DNA of 59,101 nucleotides, taken from assembly GCA_017465845.1 (NCBI GenBank), contig JAFTVH010000158.1, positions 1-59,101 of the forward strand, read 5' to 3'. A program made the translations under genes and the position numbers. The notes beneath the pieces are model-generated. The model saw only the letters and a program-made list of their open reading frames with translations. It searched no databases and was not told the origin of the DNA. This document shows positions 35,282 through 41,980 of the stretch, piece after piece. This DNA is from Lachnospiraceae bacterium (GTDB taxonomy: Bacteria > Bacillota > Clostridia > Lachnospirales > Lachnospiraceae). Numbering within the stretch: position 1 is the stretch's first letter; each line of letters begins with the position of its first letter.

Positions 35282-36100
35282 TCAATCCGTTCTGATAGTA
35301 TGCACCGCCTTCATACGAGCCACCTCAGATGGAAGTACACCAAACTGCCACTTAAAAACTTTTGTAAAATAGGACAAATCCGAAAATCCGCATTCCATAG
35401 CGGCCTTAGAAACAGAACAGTTCCCTGAAAGCAGCAGGTCTCTGGCATGCCGGCAGCGCAGAAACTGCACATATTCCATGACTGTCATTCCGGTAATACT
35501 TTTAAACTGTCTTGAAAAATAGAATCTGCTGAAGCCTGCATGCGAAGCTACGCTTTCTACATTGATACATTCCTGAAAATGCTCCCTGATATAGATCATC
35601 CCTTTCTTTATCATGTCGTCATTTCCCGGGCTTTGTTTCTCGCTGATATAATTGCGGCACAGATATGCGACAAAGGAGATGATTTCTCCCCGTACCATTG
35701 CTGTATAATATGGCAGTCTGTTATCCAGTTCTATGACTATTTTTTGAAAAAGGTCGCACCCTGAAGAATCGGTGACATCCTCCGTAAAATGAATGTTCTC
35801 AACATCGATACCAAACTCTTTCAAAAAATCAGTATAAACAATAAGGCAATAATATTCTATTTCTTTTGTATCGGCGACAGTATAATGGATATCCCCTGAA
35901 TTGATGACAATCAAGCTTCCGGGCTTCATTTCCACGGGCTTTGAGTTAATGATAGCCCTGCCTTCTCCAACAGTGCAGTAGAGGAATTCTATGTTCTCAT
36001 GCCAATTGGAGAGACACCCTTTGCCTTCTTTATCAACATGATCATAATGAAAGATAATCGGCAGTTCATTGCGAAATAAATGATTTTCATAGCGGCTCAT
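35282..36100 (-). CDS. AraC-family regulator with cupin sensor domain
   Basis: A 272-residue regulator on the minus strand; ATG 36100 has AAGGAG six bases upstream. Residues about 15-95 form a cupin-type beta barrel (FHYDHVDKEGKG, HENIEFLYCTVGEGRAI, GSLIVINSGDIHY), and the C-terminal 100 residues carry two HTH motifs (VESVASHAGFSRFYFSRQFK and the SDLSYFTKVFK segment). Such proteins sense sugars. It is divergent from, and shares an intergenic region with, the GH20-like gene, so control of that hexosaminidase is the obvious guess. Confidence 0.87.
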   Translation of the reverse strand: MSRYENHLFRNELPIIFHYDHVDKEGKGCLSNWHENIEFLYCTVGEGRAIINSKPVEMKPGSLIVINSGDIHYTVADTKEIEYYCLIVYTDFLKEFGIDVENIHFTEDVTDSSGCDLFQKIVIELDNRLPYYTAMVRGEIISFVAYLCRNYISEKQSPGNDDMIKKGMIYIREHFQECINVESVASHAGFSRFYFSRQFKSITGMTVMEYVQFLRCRHARDLLLSGNCSVSKAAMECGFSDLSYFTKVFKWQFGVLPSEVARMKAVHTIRTD

Positions 36101-36163
36101 ACAATACTCCTTAAAAAGCACAAAATTACCAAACTTAAGCAAGATATTTATTTCCTGCACTCA

Positions 36164-36179
36164 TTATAATACATTATAA
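36164..36179. promoter_or_regulatory. Palindromic AT-rich site between divergent AraC and GH20-like genes
   Basis: TTATAAT-AC-ATTATAA is a perfect palindrome with two overlapping TATAAT-type hexamers, one for each direction. It may simply be two back-to-back -10 elements, or an operator of PerR/Fur style with a two-base centre instead of one. It lies 47 bases before the GH20-like start. Confidence 0.4.
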
Positions 36180-36225
36180 TGAATTTGTTAATTTATTTTA
36201 CTGCAAAAGTGGAAAGGAGTTTTCT

Positions 36226-37926
36226 ATGTACTTATTACCGAAACCGCAAAAAATAATAATGAACGCCGGATTTTTAAAGGAAAAATCAGTATATGTGAAA
36301 GAATTTGAAGGAGACGAGCGTATATTAAAGGCTTTGAAAAAGCTGCCATGCAGTGAACAGGGAACAGAGCTGGAAATCAAAATAGAAGGTACTGGCTCTG
36401 AAGGGTATACCCTTGTCATTGAGGAGAGCAAGATTACAATAATTGCTGCCGGTCCTGCCGGTGCTTTCTATGCCATTCAGACCTTGCGGCAGATTTTGGA
36501 CAATGAAGAAGTGCCCTGCCTTTTGATTGAAGATGAGCCGGGCTTTGCTTACAGAGGCTTTTACCATGATGTTACGCGAGGGAAGGTTCCCAAGGTGGAA
36601 ACCATCAAGGCACTGATCGATACCATGGCGTACTATAAGATGAATTCACTGCAGCTTTATATTGAGCATACTTTTCCTTTTAAGGAGTTGGGCAATCATA
36701 TTGAGAAGACCGGATATCTCACGCCGGAGGAAATCAAAGAGCTGGATGATTACTGCTATGAAAATTTCATCGAATTTATTCCCTCCATCGCTACGTTCGG
36801 TCATCTGTATGAGCTCCTGGAAAGGGAAGAATATCGGGAATTGCGGGAGATAGAGGATTTTGAGGAGGATCAGATCTTCTGGCGTGAAAGAATGGCACAT
36901 CACACCATTGACCCCACCAATGAAAAGAGCATCGAAGTGATCAAGAGTCTGCTGGATCAGTTCATACCTTTATTCAGAACAGACAAATTCAACATTTGCT
37001 GTGATGAGACCTTCGATCTGAAAAATGGAAAGCATAAAGATCAGGATACCGGTCGGCTTTATATTGACTTTGTGAAGAAGATCATTGTGCACCTGGAATC
37101 CAAAGGAAAGAAAGTGATGATGTGGGCTGACATTTTGCTCCAGCATCCGGAGACGATTAAAGAACTGCCTGGGGACGTGGAATTTTTAAACTGGAAGTAC
37201 AGTGCAGAGCCTGCTGAGGAACAATTTGCAACCTTTGGCAATCTTGATTGTGTGCAGATCGTATGCCCCGGAACCAGCTCCTGGTCGAGACTGGTGGAAG
37301 GAATTCATGTGGGAAGTAAGAATATCCTGAAGCTGGGTGAGTATGGATATAAATATCATGCCAAAGGTATGCTCAACACCAACTGGGGAGACTACGGCAA
37401 TCCCTGCAGCCTGGAGCTTGCCATGCATGGGCTCGTGCTGGGAGCATCTAAGTCCTGGAATGCCGAAACAGATAAGGATAAATATTTTACAGAAAGCATT
37501 AATTATCTACTTTATAAAAATAAAGAGGCAGTTACTTACCTTACACTGCTTGATGAGGCACACAGTAAGCTTAGCTGGAACATGCTGGCATATTGTTATT
37601 CCAACTGTATCTACGAGAATAAGTTTGAAATCAAATACCCTGCCAGAGAAGATCTGCTCAGTGCACAGAGTACCTGTAAGAATATCGTGGAGAAGCTTAG
37701 TAACGTTGAATGGGAGTGCGATGAATATCGTCAGGAAATCATGATCGCAGCGGAAGGTATCATGGTAATGGCAGAGTTGTTTGGCAAGTTGGCCGGTTAT
37801 GAAATCGAAAGGTACTCTGACACAGAACAGTGGCTTAAGAAGTACCGTATAAAATGGGTGGAAAAGAATAAAGAGAGCGAATTATGCGAAATTGAGAAGA
37901 TGTTCCGTACACTTGAAAATCAATAA
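36226..37926 (+). CDS. Glycoside hydrolase family 20-like beta-N-acetylhexosaminidase
   Basis: A 566-residue cytoplasmic enzyme (no signal peptide) with GAAAGGAG before ATG 36226. An N-terminal GH20b-like domain (about 1-100) ends in GPAGAFYAIQTLRQIL, and the TIM barrel begins AYRGFYHDVTRGKVP. The catalytic Asp-Glu pair of substrate-assisted GH20 enzymes is at residues 260-261 (NICCDETFDL). A late NTNWGDYGNPCSLELAM contains the aromatic +/- subsite residues. Substrates are terminal GlcNAc or GalNAc residues, probably from imported mucin or host glycan fragments. It is divergently paired with a cupin-AraC regulator. Confidence 0.87.
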   Translation: MYLLPKPQKIIMNAGFLKEKSVYVKEFEGDERILKALKKLPCSEQGTELEIKIEGTGSEGYTLVIEESKITIIAAGPAGAFYAIQTLRQILDNEEVPCLLIEDEPGFAYRGFYHDVTRGKVPKVETIKALIDTMAYYKMNSLQLYIEHTFPFKELGNHIEKTGYLTPEEIKELDDYCYENFIEFIPSIATFGHLYELLEREEYRELREIEDFEEDQIFWRERMAHHTIDPTNEKSIEVIKSLLDQFIPLFRTDKFNICCDETFDLKNGKHKDQDTGRLYIDFVKKIIVHLESKGKKVMMWADILLQHPETIKELPGDVEFLNWKYSAEPAEEQFATFGNLDCVQIVCPGTSSWSRLVEGIHVGSKNILKLGEYGYKYHAKGMLNTNWGDYGNPCSLELAMHGLVLGASKSWNAETDKDKYFTESINYLLYKNKEAVTYLTLLDEAHSKLSWNMLAYCYSNCIYENKFEIKYPAREDLLSAQSTCKNIVEKLSNVEWECDEYRQEIMIAAEGIMVMAELFGKLAGYEIERYSDTEQWLKKYRIKWVEKNKESELCEIEKMFRTLENQ

Positions 37927-37940
37927 TGGTATGTTGTAGA

Positions 37941-37987
37941 ACAGCCGGCTGGCTGATTCCTGATTCTGGGCTCGGTCAGCCGGCTGT
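37941..37987 (+). terminator. Large GC-rich hairpin after the GH20-like gene
   Basis: Perfect 11-bp arms ACAGCCGGCTG (37941-37951) and CAGCCGGCTGT (37977-37987). The T-run follows only after about 12 bases, so it may work as a weak terminator or an mRNA 3'-end protector. A second inverted pair CCGGAAAAC (38016-38024) / GTTTTCCGG (38044-38052) straddles the end of the converging yhfC-like gene. Confidence 0.55.
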
Positions 37988-38027
37988 AAATATTTGGAGT
38001 TTTTTGACCAATCAGCCGGAAAACAAA

Positions 38028-38867
38028 TCAAGTTGTTTCCATGGTTTTCCGGACTTTGGAAAGCCGGAAGATGACTACCGCAGAGATGACAGCCATTGCT
38101 GTCAGGAAAATATAAATCAGGATATAAACGGTATTCTGGGTGAGAAGATTGCCCATATATTCGGTACTCATTCCATTTACCAGACCGCTCACGCCATCTA
38201 ACAGGGTATGGAAGGCAAGACAGATAAGAACGCCTTTCAGATCCTGTTTTTGGGTTACATAGTAACATACAATCAGTGACATGGCAGTATGACTGATCAT
38301 AGTCAGAATCCTCTCGTAACCTGCCAGACAGAAAATGTAGGCAGGTGTAGTAAGAAAGGTGTCTTTTAGCGTAAGCAGGCCGGCGGTATCCACGCCCAGG
38401 GCGGCAGTCTGTTCCACTATGATATCAAAGGTACCTGTATTGATCATGACTGCATAAACAAGATTGTTGATATAGGTGATGCCGATCAGAATCATTGCTT
38501 CGATGCCGCCATGTCCCAGACCGGCAGCCAGGCCACGCTCAAAAGTAAGCTCTTTTCTGAGAAGCTTAGCCACTACGTAGCGGCCTGCCACTTCGAAAAG
38601 TCCGGCGGTAAAGGCCAGAATCAGTACATAAGCCACATAATGCGCCATCACAAAATCCTGAAAATCCGGCAGCAGACCAAGGACAGTCAGAATCGGTGTC
38701 CTTATCAGTATCTGCGTGACAGAGAAGCCTGCCGCGCCCAGAAACCAGGCAGATACCACTTTTTTCTTCCGATGAGTCACCGCATAGACGATCAGCAGGA
38801 TAACAGGCAGAAATAAACAGATGCATAATGTTAAAATCATTGCTGCAATTGATGCTACACTTACCAT
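38028..38867 (-). CDS. YhfC-family intramembrane metalloprotease
   Basis: A 279-residue polytopic membrane protein on the minus strand; AAGGAGG lies eight bases before its ATG. The family's zinc-binding features are visible: LGHGGIEAMILIG, an SHTAMSLIVCYY helix and a late LAFHTLLDGVSG with further His and Asp residues. It resembles the CPBP-like group of membrane proteases (PF10086 type), whose members include immunity or processing proteins. It is three bases downstream of the SdpI-like gene, so the three genes sdpR, sdpI and yhfC form one operon. A role in bacteriocin immunity or in processing a toxin is plausible. Confidence 0.8.
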   Translation of the reverse strand: MVSVASIAAMILTLCICLFLPVILLIVYAVTHRKKKVVSAWFLGAAGFSVTQILIRTPILTVLGLLPDFQDFVMAHYVAYVLILAFTAGLFEVAGRYVVAKLLRKELTFERGLAAGLGHGGIEAMILIGITYINNLVYAVMINTGTFDIIVEQTAALGVDTAGLLTLKDTFLTTPAYIFCLAGYERILTMISHTAMSLIVCYYVTQKQDLKGVLICLAFHTLLDGVSGLVNGMSTEYMGNLLTQNTVYILIYIFLTAMAVISAVVIFRLSKVRKTMETT

Positions 38868-38870
38868 TCA

Positions 38871-39515
38871 CTATACCTCCTTCCTTTGACCATTTTTCAG
38901 ATAATAAATAAAAGAATACAGCACAGGTACTAATATCATAATAAGAAACAGCGCAACCATCAGCCATTCCATGTATACAAAGGCATTTATAAGCATCAGG
39001 ATACCGCATATTACCCATAAATAGCCCGCCATCCGATGGGTGTGGTTCCAGTTCTCTTCATCATTTAAGGTCCAGGGCAGTTTGATTCCGATGGTATAAT
39101 TCTGTCTGCATTTTGGCATATAATTTCCAAGGATGATAAACATCAGAGAAAGAATGATCATCATATATCGGCTGATATCCAGGTCGTATCCAAGGGCGGA
39201 CGCATAAATTGTTGCGCAGCAGAGAATAGACACTACAGGACAGATCCACAAGATGATTTTAAAGATTTTCTGCCCAGTGTTCTGATATTTAGGGTCATGA
39301 CTGGTGAACGCAATACAGATTACATGGGCGGACAGGATAAAAAGCGGCAGACCGAGAACTGCAAATGGTTTGCTGCTCCATCCGTTTGGCGTGCCGTCAG
39401 AATCAAAATGCGTGGGCATAGAATCCGGCAGACGGTCCCACAAAAGGATTCCTGCCAGAATCGGCAGCAGGATTAAAATACAGGTAAGAATAAAAGTTTT
39501 CCGATGTTTTTCCAT
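38871..39515 (-). CDS. sdpI: SdpI-family immunity/membrane protein
   Basis: A 214-residue membrane protein. The N-terminal DUF1648-like part (LPDSMPTHFDSDGTPNGW) and the C-terminal SdpI part (GIKLPWTLNDEENWNHTHRM) are both recognisable, with about six membrane helices. In Bacillus subtilis SdpI protects against the cannibalism toxin SdpC and also captures the repressor SdpR at the membrane. The start shares one base with the stop of the upstream ArsR-type gene (TGATG), as in the Bacillus sdpRI pair. No SdpC-like toxin gene is seen in the window. Confidence 0.85.
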   Translation of the reverse strand: MEKHRKTFILTCILILLPILAGILLWDRLPDSMPTHFDSDGTPNGWSSKPFAVLGLPLFILSAHVICIAFTSHDPKYQNTGQKIFKIILWICPVVSILCCATIYASALGYDLDISRYMMIILSLMFIILGNYMPKCRQNYTIGIKLPWTLNDEENWNHTHRMAGYLWVICGILMLINAFVYMEWLMVALFLIMILVPVLYSFIYYLKNGQRKEV

Positions 39516-39781
39516 CAGTTGTCTCCTTTCAGCGTAGATAACCAGAGCATGACCTCTTCTACTACGGAAGTATTCAGGGAATAATAGATATAGTTCTTTT
39601 GCCTGGTTTCTGTAATCAATTCCGCTTTCTTTAAAATGCTTAAATGATAAGATATGGTAGCGCCGGTCATGTCAAAATGACTTCCGATTTCTCCGGCAGA
39701 GAGGGTTTCTTTTTTCAAAAGTTCCATAATTTTACGACGGACCGGATCAGATAGCGCCTTAAAAGTTTCTGCAAATGCCAT
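39515..39781 (-). CDS. sdpR: ArsR-type repressor, SdpR-like
   Basis: An 88-residue winged-helix repressor. ATG 39781 is chosen: AGGAGG lies just upstream, whereas a GTG at 39787 would have no spacing. The core reads FKALSDPVRRKIMELL, LSAGEIGSHFDMTGATISYH for the recognition helix and QKNYIYYSLNTSV for the wing. Metal-binding cysteines of ArsR proper are missing, as in SdpR. It is the first gene of the sdpR-sdpI-yhfC operon and two nearly identical palindromes lie in front of it, so autorepression relieved by SdpI binding is the likely scheme. Confidence 0.85.
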   Translation of the reverse strand: MAFAETFKALSDPVRRKIMELLKKETLSAGEIGSHFDMTGATISYHLSILKKAELITETRQKNYIYYSLNTSVVEEVMLWLSTLKGDN

Positions 39782-39795
39782 GCTCACCTCCTGCT

Positions 39796-39815
39796 ATTTA
39801 GAAAAATTTCTAAAT
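39796..39815 (-). promoter_or_regulatory. SdpR operator 1, perfect 20-bp palindrome
   Basis: ATTTAGAAAAATTTCTAAAT, with 9-bp arms around AA. It is downstream of the -10 element and ends 14 bases before the sdpR start codon, where a bound repressor would block transcription. Confidence 0.7.
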
Positions 39816-39818
39816 AAT

Positions 39819-39847
39819 ATTATAACATCCAGTTGAGCGGAGAACAA
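39819..39847 (-). promoter_or_regulatory. Promoter of sdpR operon
   Basis: On the minus strand, -10 TATAAT (39819-39824) and -35 TTGTTC (39842-39847) are 17 bp apart. The promoter is flanked by operator 1 downstream and operator 2 upstream. Confidence 0.6.
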
Positions 39848-39852
39848 GAAGA

Positions 39853-39872
39853 ATATAGAAAAATATCTAAAT
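39853..39872. promoter_or_regulatory. SdpR operator 2, near-copy of operator 1
   Basis: ATATAGAAAAATATCTAAAT differs from operator 1 at two symmetric positions. Its start is 57 bp from that of operator 1, about five to six helical turns, so two repressor dimers could cooperate or loop the promoter. It also faces the LRR gene 91 bases away. Confidence 0.6.
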
Positions 39873-39963
39873 AGATAAAGTCTGAAATATGCCATTTCTT
39901 CTACAAAAATTAAAATAGGTGTGGTATATTATAATTATAGTTCTAATCAGGAGGGATATTCAG

Positions 39964-41292
39964 ATGAGCATGCCATGTGTGAGCAAAGAGAAAACAGAAA
40001 AAATTATCATTCCGGAAGGTACCACAAGAATCGATGACTGCGCCTTTGAGGGCTGTGAAGCACTGCGTGAGGTGATTCTTCCGTCTACACTGCAAGAGAT
40101 AGGGGGCAGGGCATTTAATGGCTGCAGCAACCTGGAAAAGATTGTGCTTCCTCCTGCACTGACTTTCATCGGCGGCAATGCTTTTAAAGACTGTGTCAGT
40201 CTGAGGCTGCTCGTTTTGCCCTGCATTGAGGGAGTCTGTTCTACTGCATTCGTGGACTGTAAAGATTTAGCATTGGTTTTGCCGGATGGTTCCTTTATCA
40301 TGGCTGAGGAATTTGAACCTTGGCCTAAAAGATATAATCCCTGGGAAAGAAAATGGGTTTATGGACTGCCTGTTACCTATACTGAAGTTCCCAACAGCTG
40401 CTTTGCCTGGTGTTATTGGCTGAATGAAATAGAACTTCATGGCGGGATTACGAAAATCGGTGATGAGGCTTTCAGAGATTGTACAGATCTGCACTATCTT
40501 GGAATTCCTTCTTTGGTGACTGAAATTGGGGAAGGTGCTTTTCGGGGAAGTGCAATCGTACAGATTGTAATTCCTGAAAGTGTAACAAGCATTGCGGAGG
40601 ATGCATTTGATGAACGTGTTTATGAAGAGGAACCTTTGGAGGAACTGATGATTTTTGGAAAACCCGGGTCATATGCACAGGAATATGCGATAGCACATGG
40701 TTTTGATTTTCACGAGTGTGACGGAAGTTGGGAAACGACACCGCCTGAACTTCCCGGACAGACAGACCGGGCAGAAACGGCTTCTCAGCTGCCGGACATT
40801 CTTTTGCCGACAGATGCCAGCGACCCTTGTAAGCGAGTATGGACGTATGGCAGATTGAACAAGATTGAAATTCCGGAAGGGGTGAGGAAGATTGCCCCCA
40901 ATGCTTTAAAGCACAATTATTTTTTGACGGAAGTTATGTTGCCCACTACTCTGGCAGAGATTGGAGAGGAAGCATTTGAATTCTGCAGCAAGCTGAAAAT
41001 AATTACGATTCCCGAAGGTGTTGTGGAAATCGGAGAGCGTGCATTCGCATCCTGTGCTATGCAGGAGATTACAATTCCGGAAGGTGTTGTAAAAATTGGA
41101 GCCAAGGCGTTTGATATACAGTCACTTACCGAAATTGTACTGCCTGCCAGTGTGACCGAAATCGGAAAGGAGGCTTTTGGGCGTACTGAGTTGTTTGGGG
41201 TGGTCGTGTTTATCAAAACTATCCATGCGCCTGCCGGGTCTTATGCAGAGAAGTATGCTCTTGAAAATGGATTTCGGTTTGAGGCGATATAG
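39964..41292 (+). CDS. Leucine-rich repeat protein of the BspA/LRR_5 type
   Basis: A 442-residue protein with start ATG 39964 and CAGGAGGG upstream; an ATG at 39919 lies in the promoter region. At least eight LRR_5 units are visible with the pattern AFxGCxxLxxIxLPxxLxxIGxxAF (for example EGCEALREVILPSTLQEIG and DCTDLHYLGIPSLVTEIG). Two segments end PAGSYAEKYALENGF or PGSYAQEYAIAHGF, the usual closing cap. There is no signal peptide or anchor, so unlike many BspA proteins it would stay inside the cell. A linker at about 255-290 splits two repeat blocks. Function probably protein binding. Confidence 0.85.
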   Translation: MSMPCVSKEKTEKIIIPEGTTRIDDCAFEGCEALREVILPSTLQEIGGRAFNGCSNLEKIVLPPALTFIGGNAFKDCVSLRLLVLPCIEGVCSTAFVDCKDLALVLPDGSFIMAEEFEPWPKRYNPWERKWVYGLPVTYTEVPNSCFAWCYWLNEIELHGGITKIGDEAFRDCTDLHYLGIPSLVTEIGEGAFRGSAIVQIVIPESVTSIAEDAFDERVYEEEPLEELMIFGKPGSYAQEYAIAHGFDFHECDGSWETTPPELPGQTDRAETASQLPDILLPTDASDPCKRVWTYGRLNKIEIPEGVRKIAPNALKHNYFLTEVMLPTTLAEIGEEAFEFCSKLKIITIPEGVVEIGERAFASCAMQEITIPEGVVKIGAKAFDIQSLTEIVLPASVTEIGKEAFGRTELFGVVVFIKTIHAPAGSYAEKYALENGFRFEAI

Positions 41293-41315
41293 GAGTGTTT
41301 TGCTCTTGACAACGT

Positions 41316-41343
41316 TAATTTTTGTGTTATGATGAAGAAAGTA
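41316..41343 (+). promoter_or_regulatory. Strong sigma-A-type promoter
   Basis: -35 TTGACA (41316-41321) and -10 TATGAT (41338-41343) with a 16-bp spacer. It drives only short ORFs and the structured repeat before the MutS2-like gene. Confidence 0.7.
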
Positions 41344-41361
41344 AAACGAAAGGAGAATTGT

Positions 41362-41400
41362 ATGTTAAGCATTGTAAGTATGGAGGTTAAGGCTAACTAA
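41362..41400 (+). CDS. 12-codon leader-like ORF
   Basis: MLSIVSMEVKAN with AAAGGAG six to seven bases before the ATG and 19 bases after the -10 of a strong promoter. Its last codons overlap GTTAAGGCTAACTAA, which on the other strand resembles the iron-box-like sites at 24352 and 25820. It may be a leader peptide or a by-product of a regulatory site. Confidence 0.35.
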   Translation: MLSIVSMEVKAN

Positions 41401-41421
41401 ATAGTGCAGAGGGAAGCTCTT

Positions 41422-41544
41422 ATGATATGTGGTGGAAAATCACGCTTGGAGTGTGCCCTTAAGCCGATATGGATTATCGGCGTATCTGCCTTTATAATGC
41501 TTATCATACTTTACCATAGAAGTCGCAGTAGAATGGTTGATTGA
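41422..41544 (+). CDS. 40-residue single-span membrane protein
   Basis: A short gene not noticed by length-limited searches: MICGGKSRLECALKPIWIIG, then VSAFIMLIILYH and a basic end RSRSRMVD. GAGGGA lies about eight bases before the ATG. One transmembrane helix with a positively charged tail suggests a small inner-membrane protein, with the tail in the cytoplasm. It follows the 12-codon ORF by 21 bases behind the same promoter. Family unknown; type I toxins have this general shape but no toxin family could be recognised. Confidence 0.45.
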   Translation: MICGGKSRLECALKPIWIIGVSAFIMLIILYHRSRSRMVD

Positions 41545-41756
41545 GAGTCAGCTATCCGGTTACACCCGGAATGAGCGATATTAAGAGAGCATGGCAGCAG
41601 TGTCGTGCTTTTATTATTTTCAGGGACAGCAGAAGCGAAAATGTGTCCGGACGGTACGGAACGGAATGATTTCCGTGAAATACTTGTTTGGCGGTTGCAG
41701 TATGTCTTTGACTATGAACACAGGTATTATGCTTTTTTTAGCAGATGTCTGTGTTT

Positions 41757-41903
41757 TTTTATTCTATAGGAAATTGCTCCGCATTTCCCTATAGAATAAA
41801 AAGCCCCTCCGGGCAGGATCGCACTGCGGCGGAGCGGAAGATGGCTGCTTCGCAGCCCCGCCGCAGGCGGAGAATTTCGCTTTGTGAAATTCTTATTTAT
41901 ATG
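41757..41903 (+). repeat. Triple-hairpin intergenic repeat element
   Basis: Three strong inverted repeats in a row: ATTCTATAGGAAAT with ATTTCCCTATAGAAT; GCGGCGG with CCGCCGC enclosing GGCTGC-TTC-GCAGCC; and AGAATTTC with GAAATTCT. It is much richer in GC than its surroundings and carries no gene. I recall similar structured intergenic sequences in Lachnospiraceae genomes; this needs a copy-number search. The region 41545-41756 before it has no gene I can support. Confidence 0.6.
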
Positions 41904-41980
41904 GAAATGACATGGCTGGTGTGGATAAAAGGCATCAAGCATTATCGAGGCAACGGATCATAAGGAAAAGAGGAAAGAAA

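Noticed and set aside
35282-37926. The cupin-AraC/GH20 pair as part of the iron-type island
   Set aside because: It is separated by several independent units and terminators and lacks the AGTTAG palindrome.
37926-38201. Plus-strand ORF after the GH20-like gene
   Set aside because: It runs through a hairpin and over the antisense of the yhfC-like gene with no family match.
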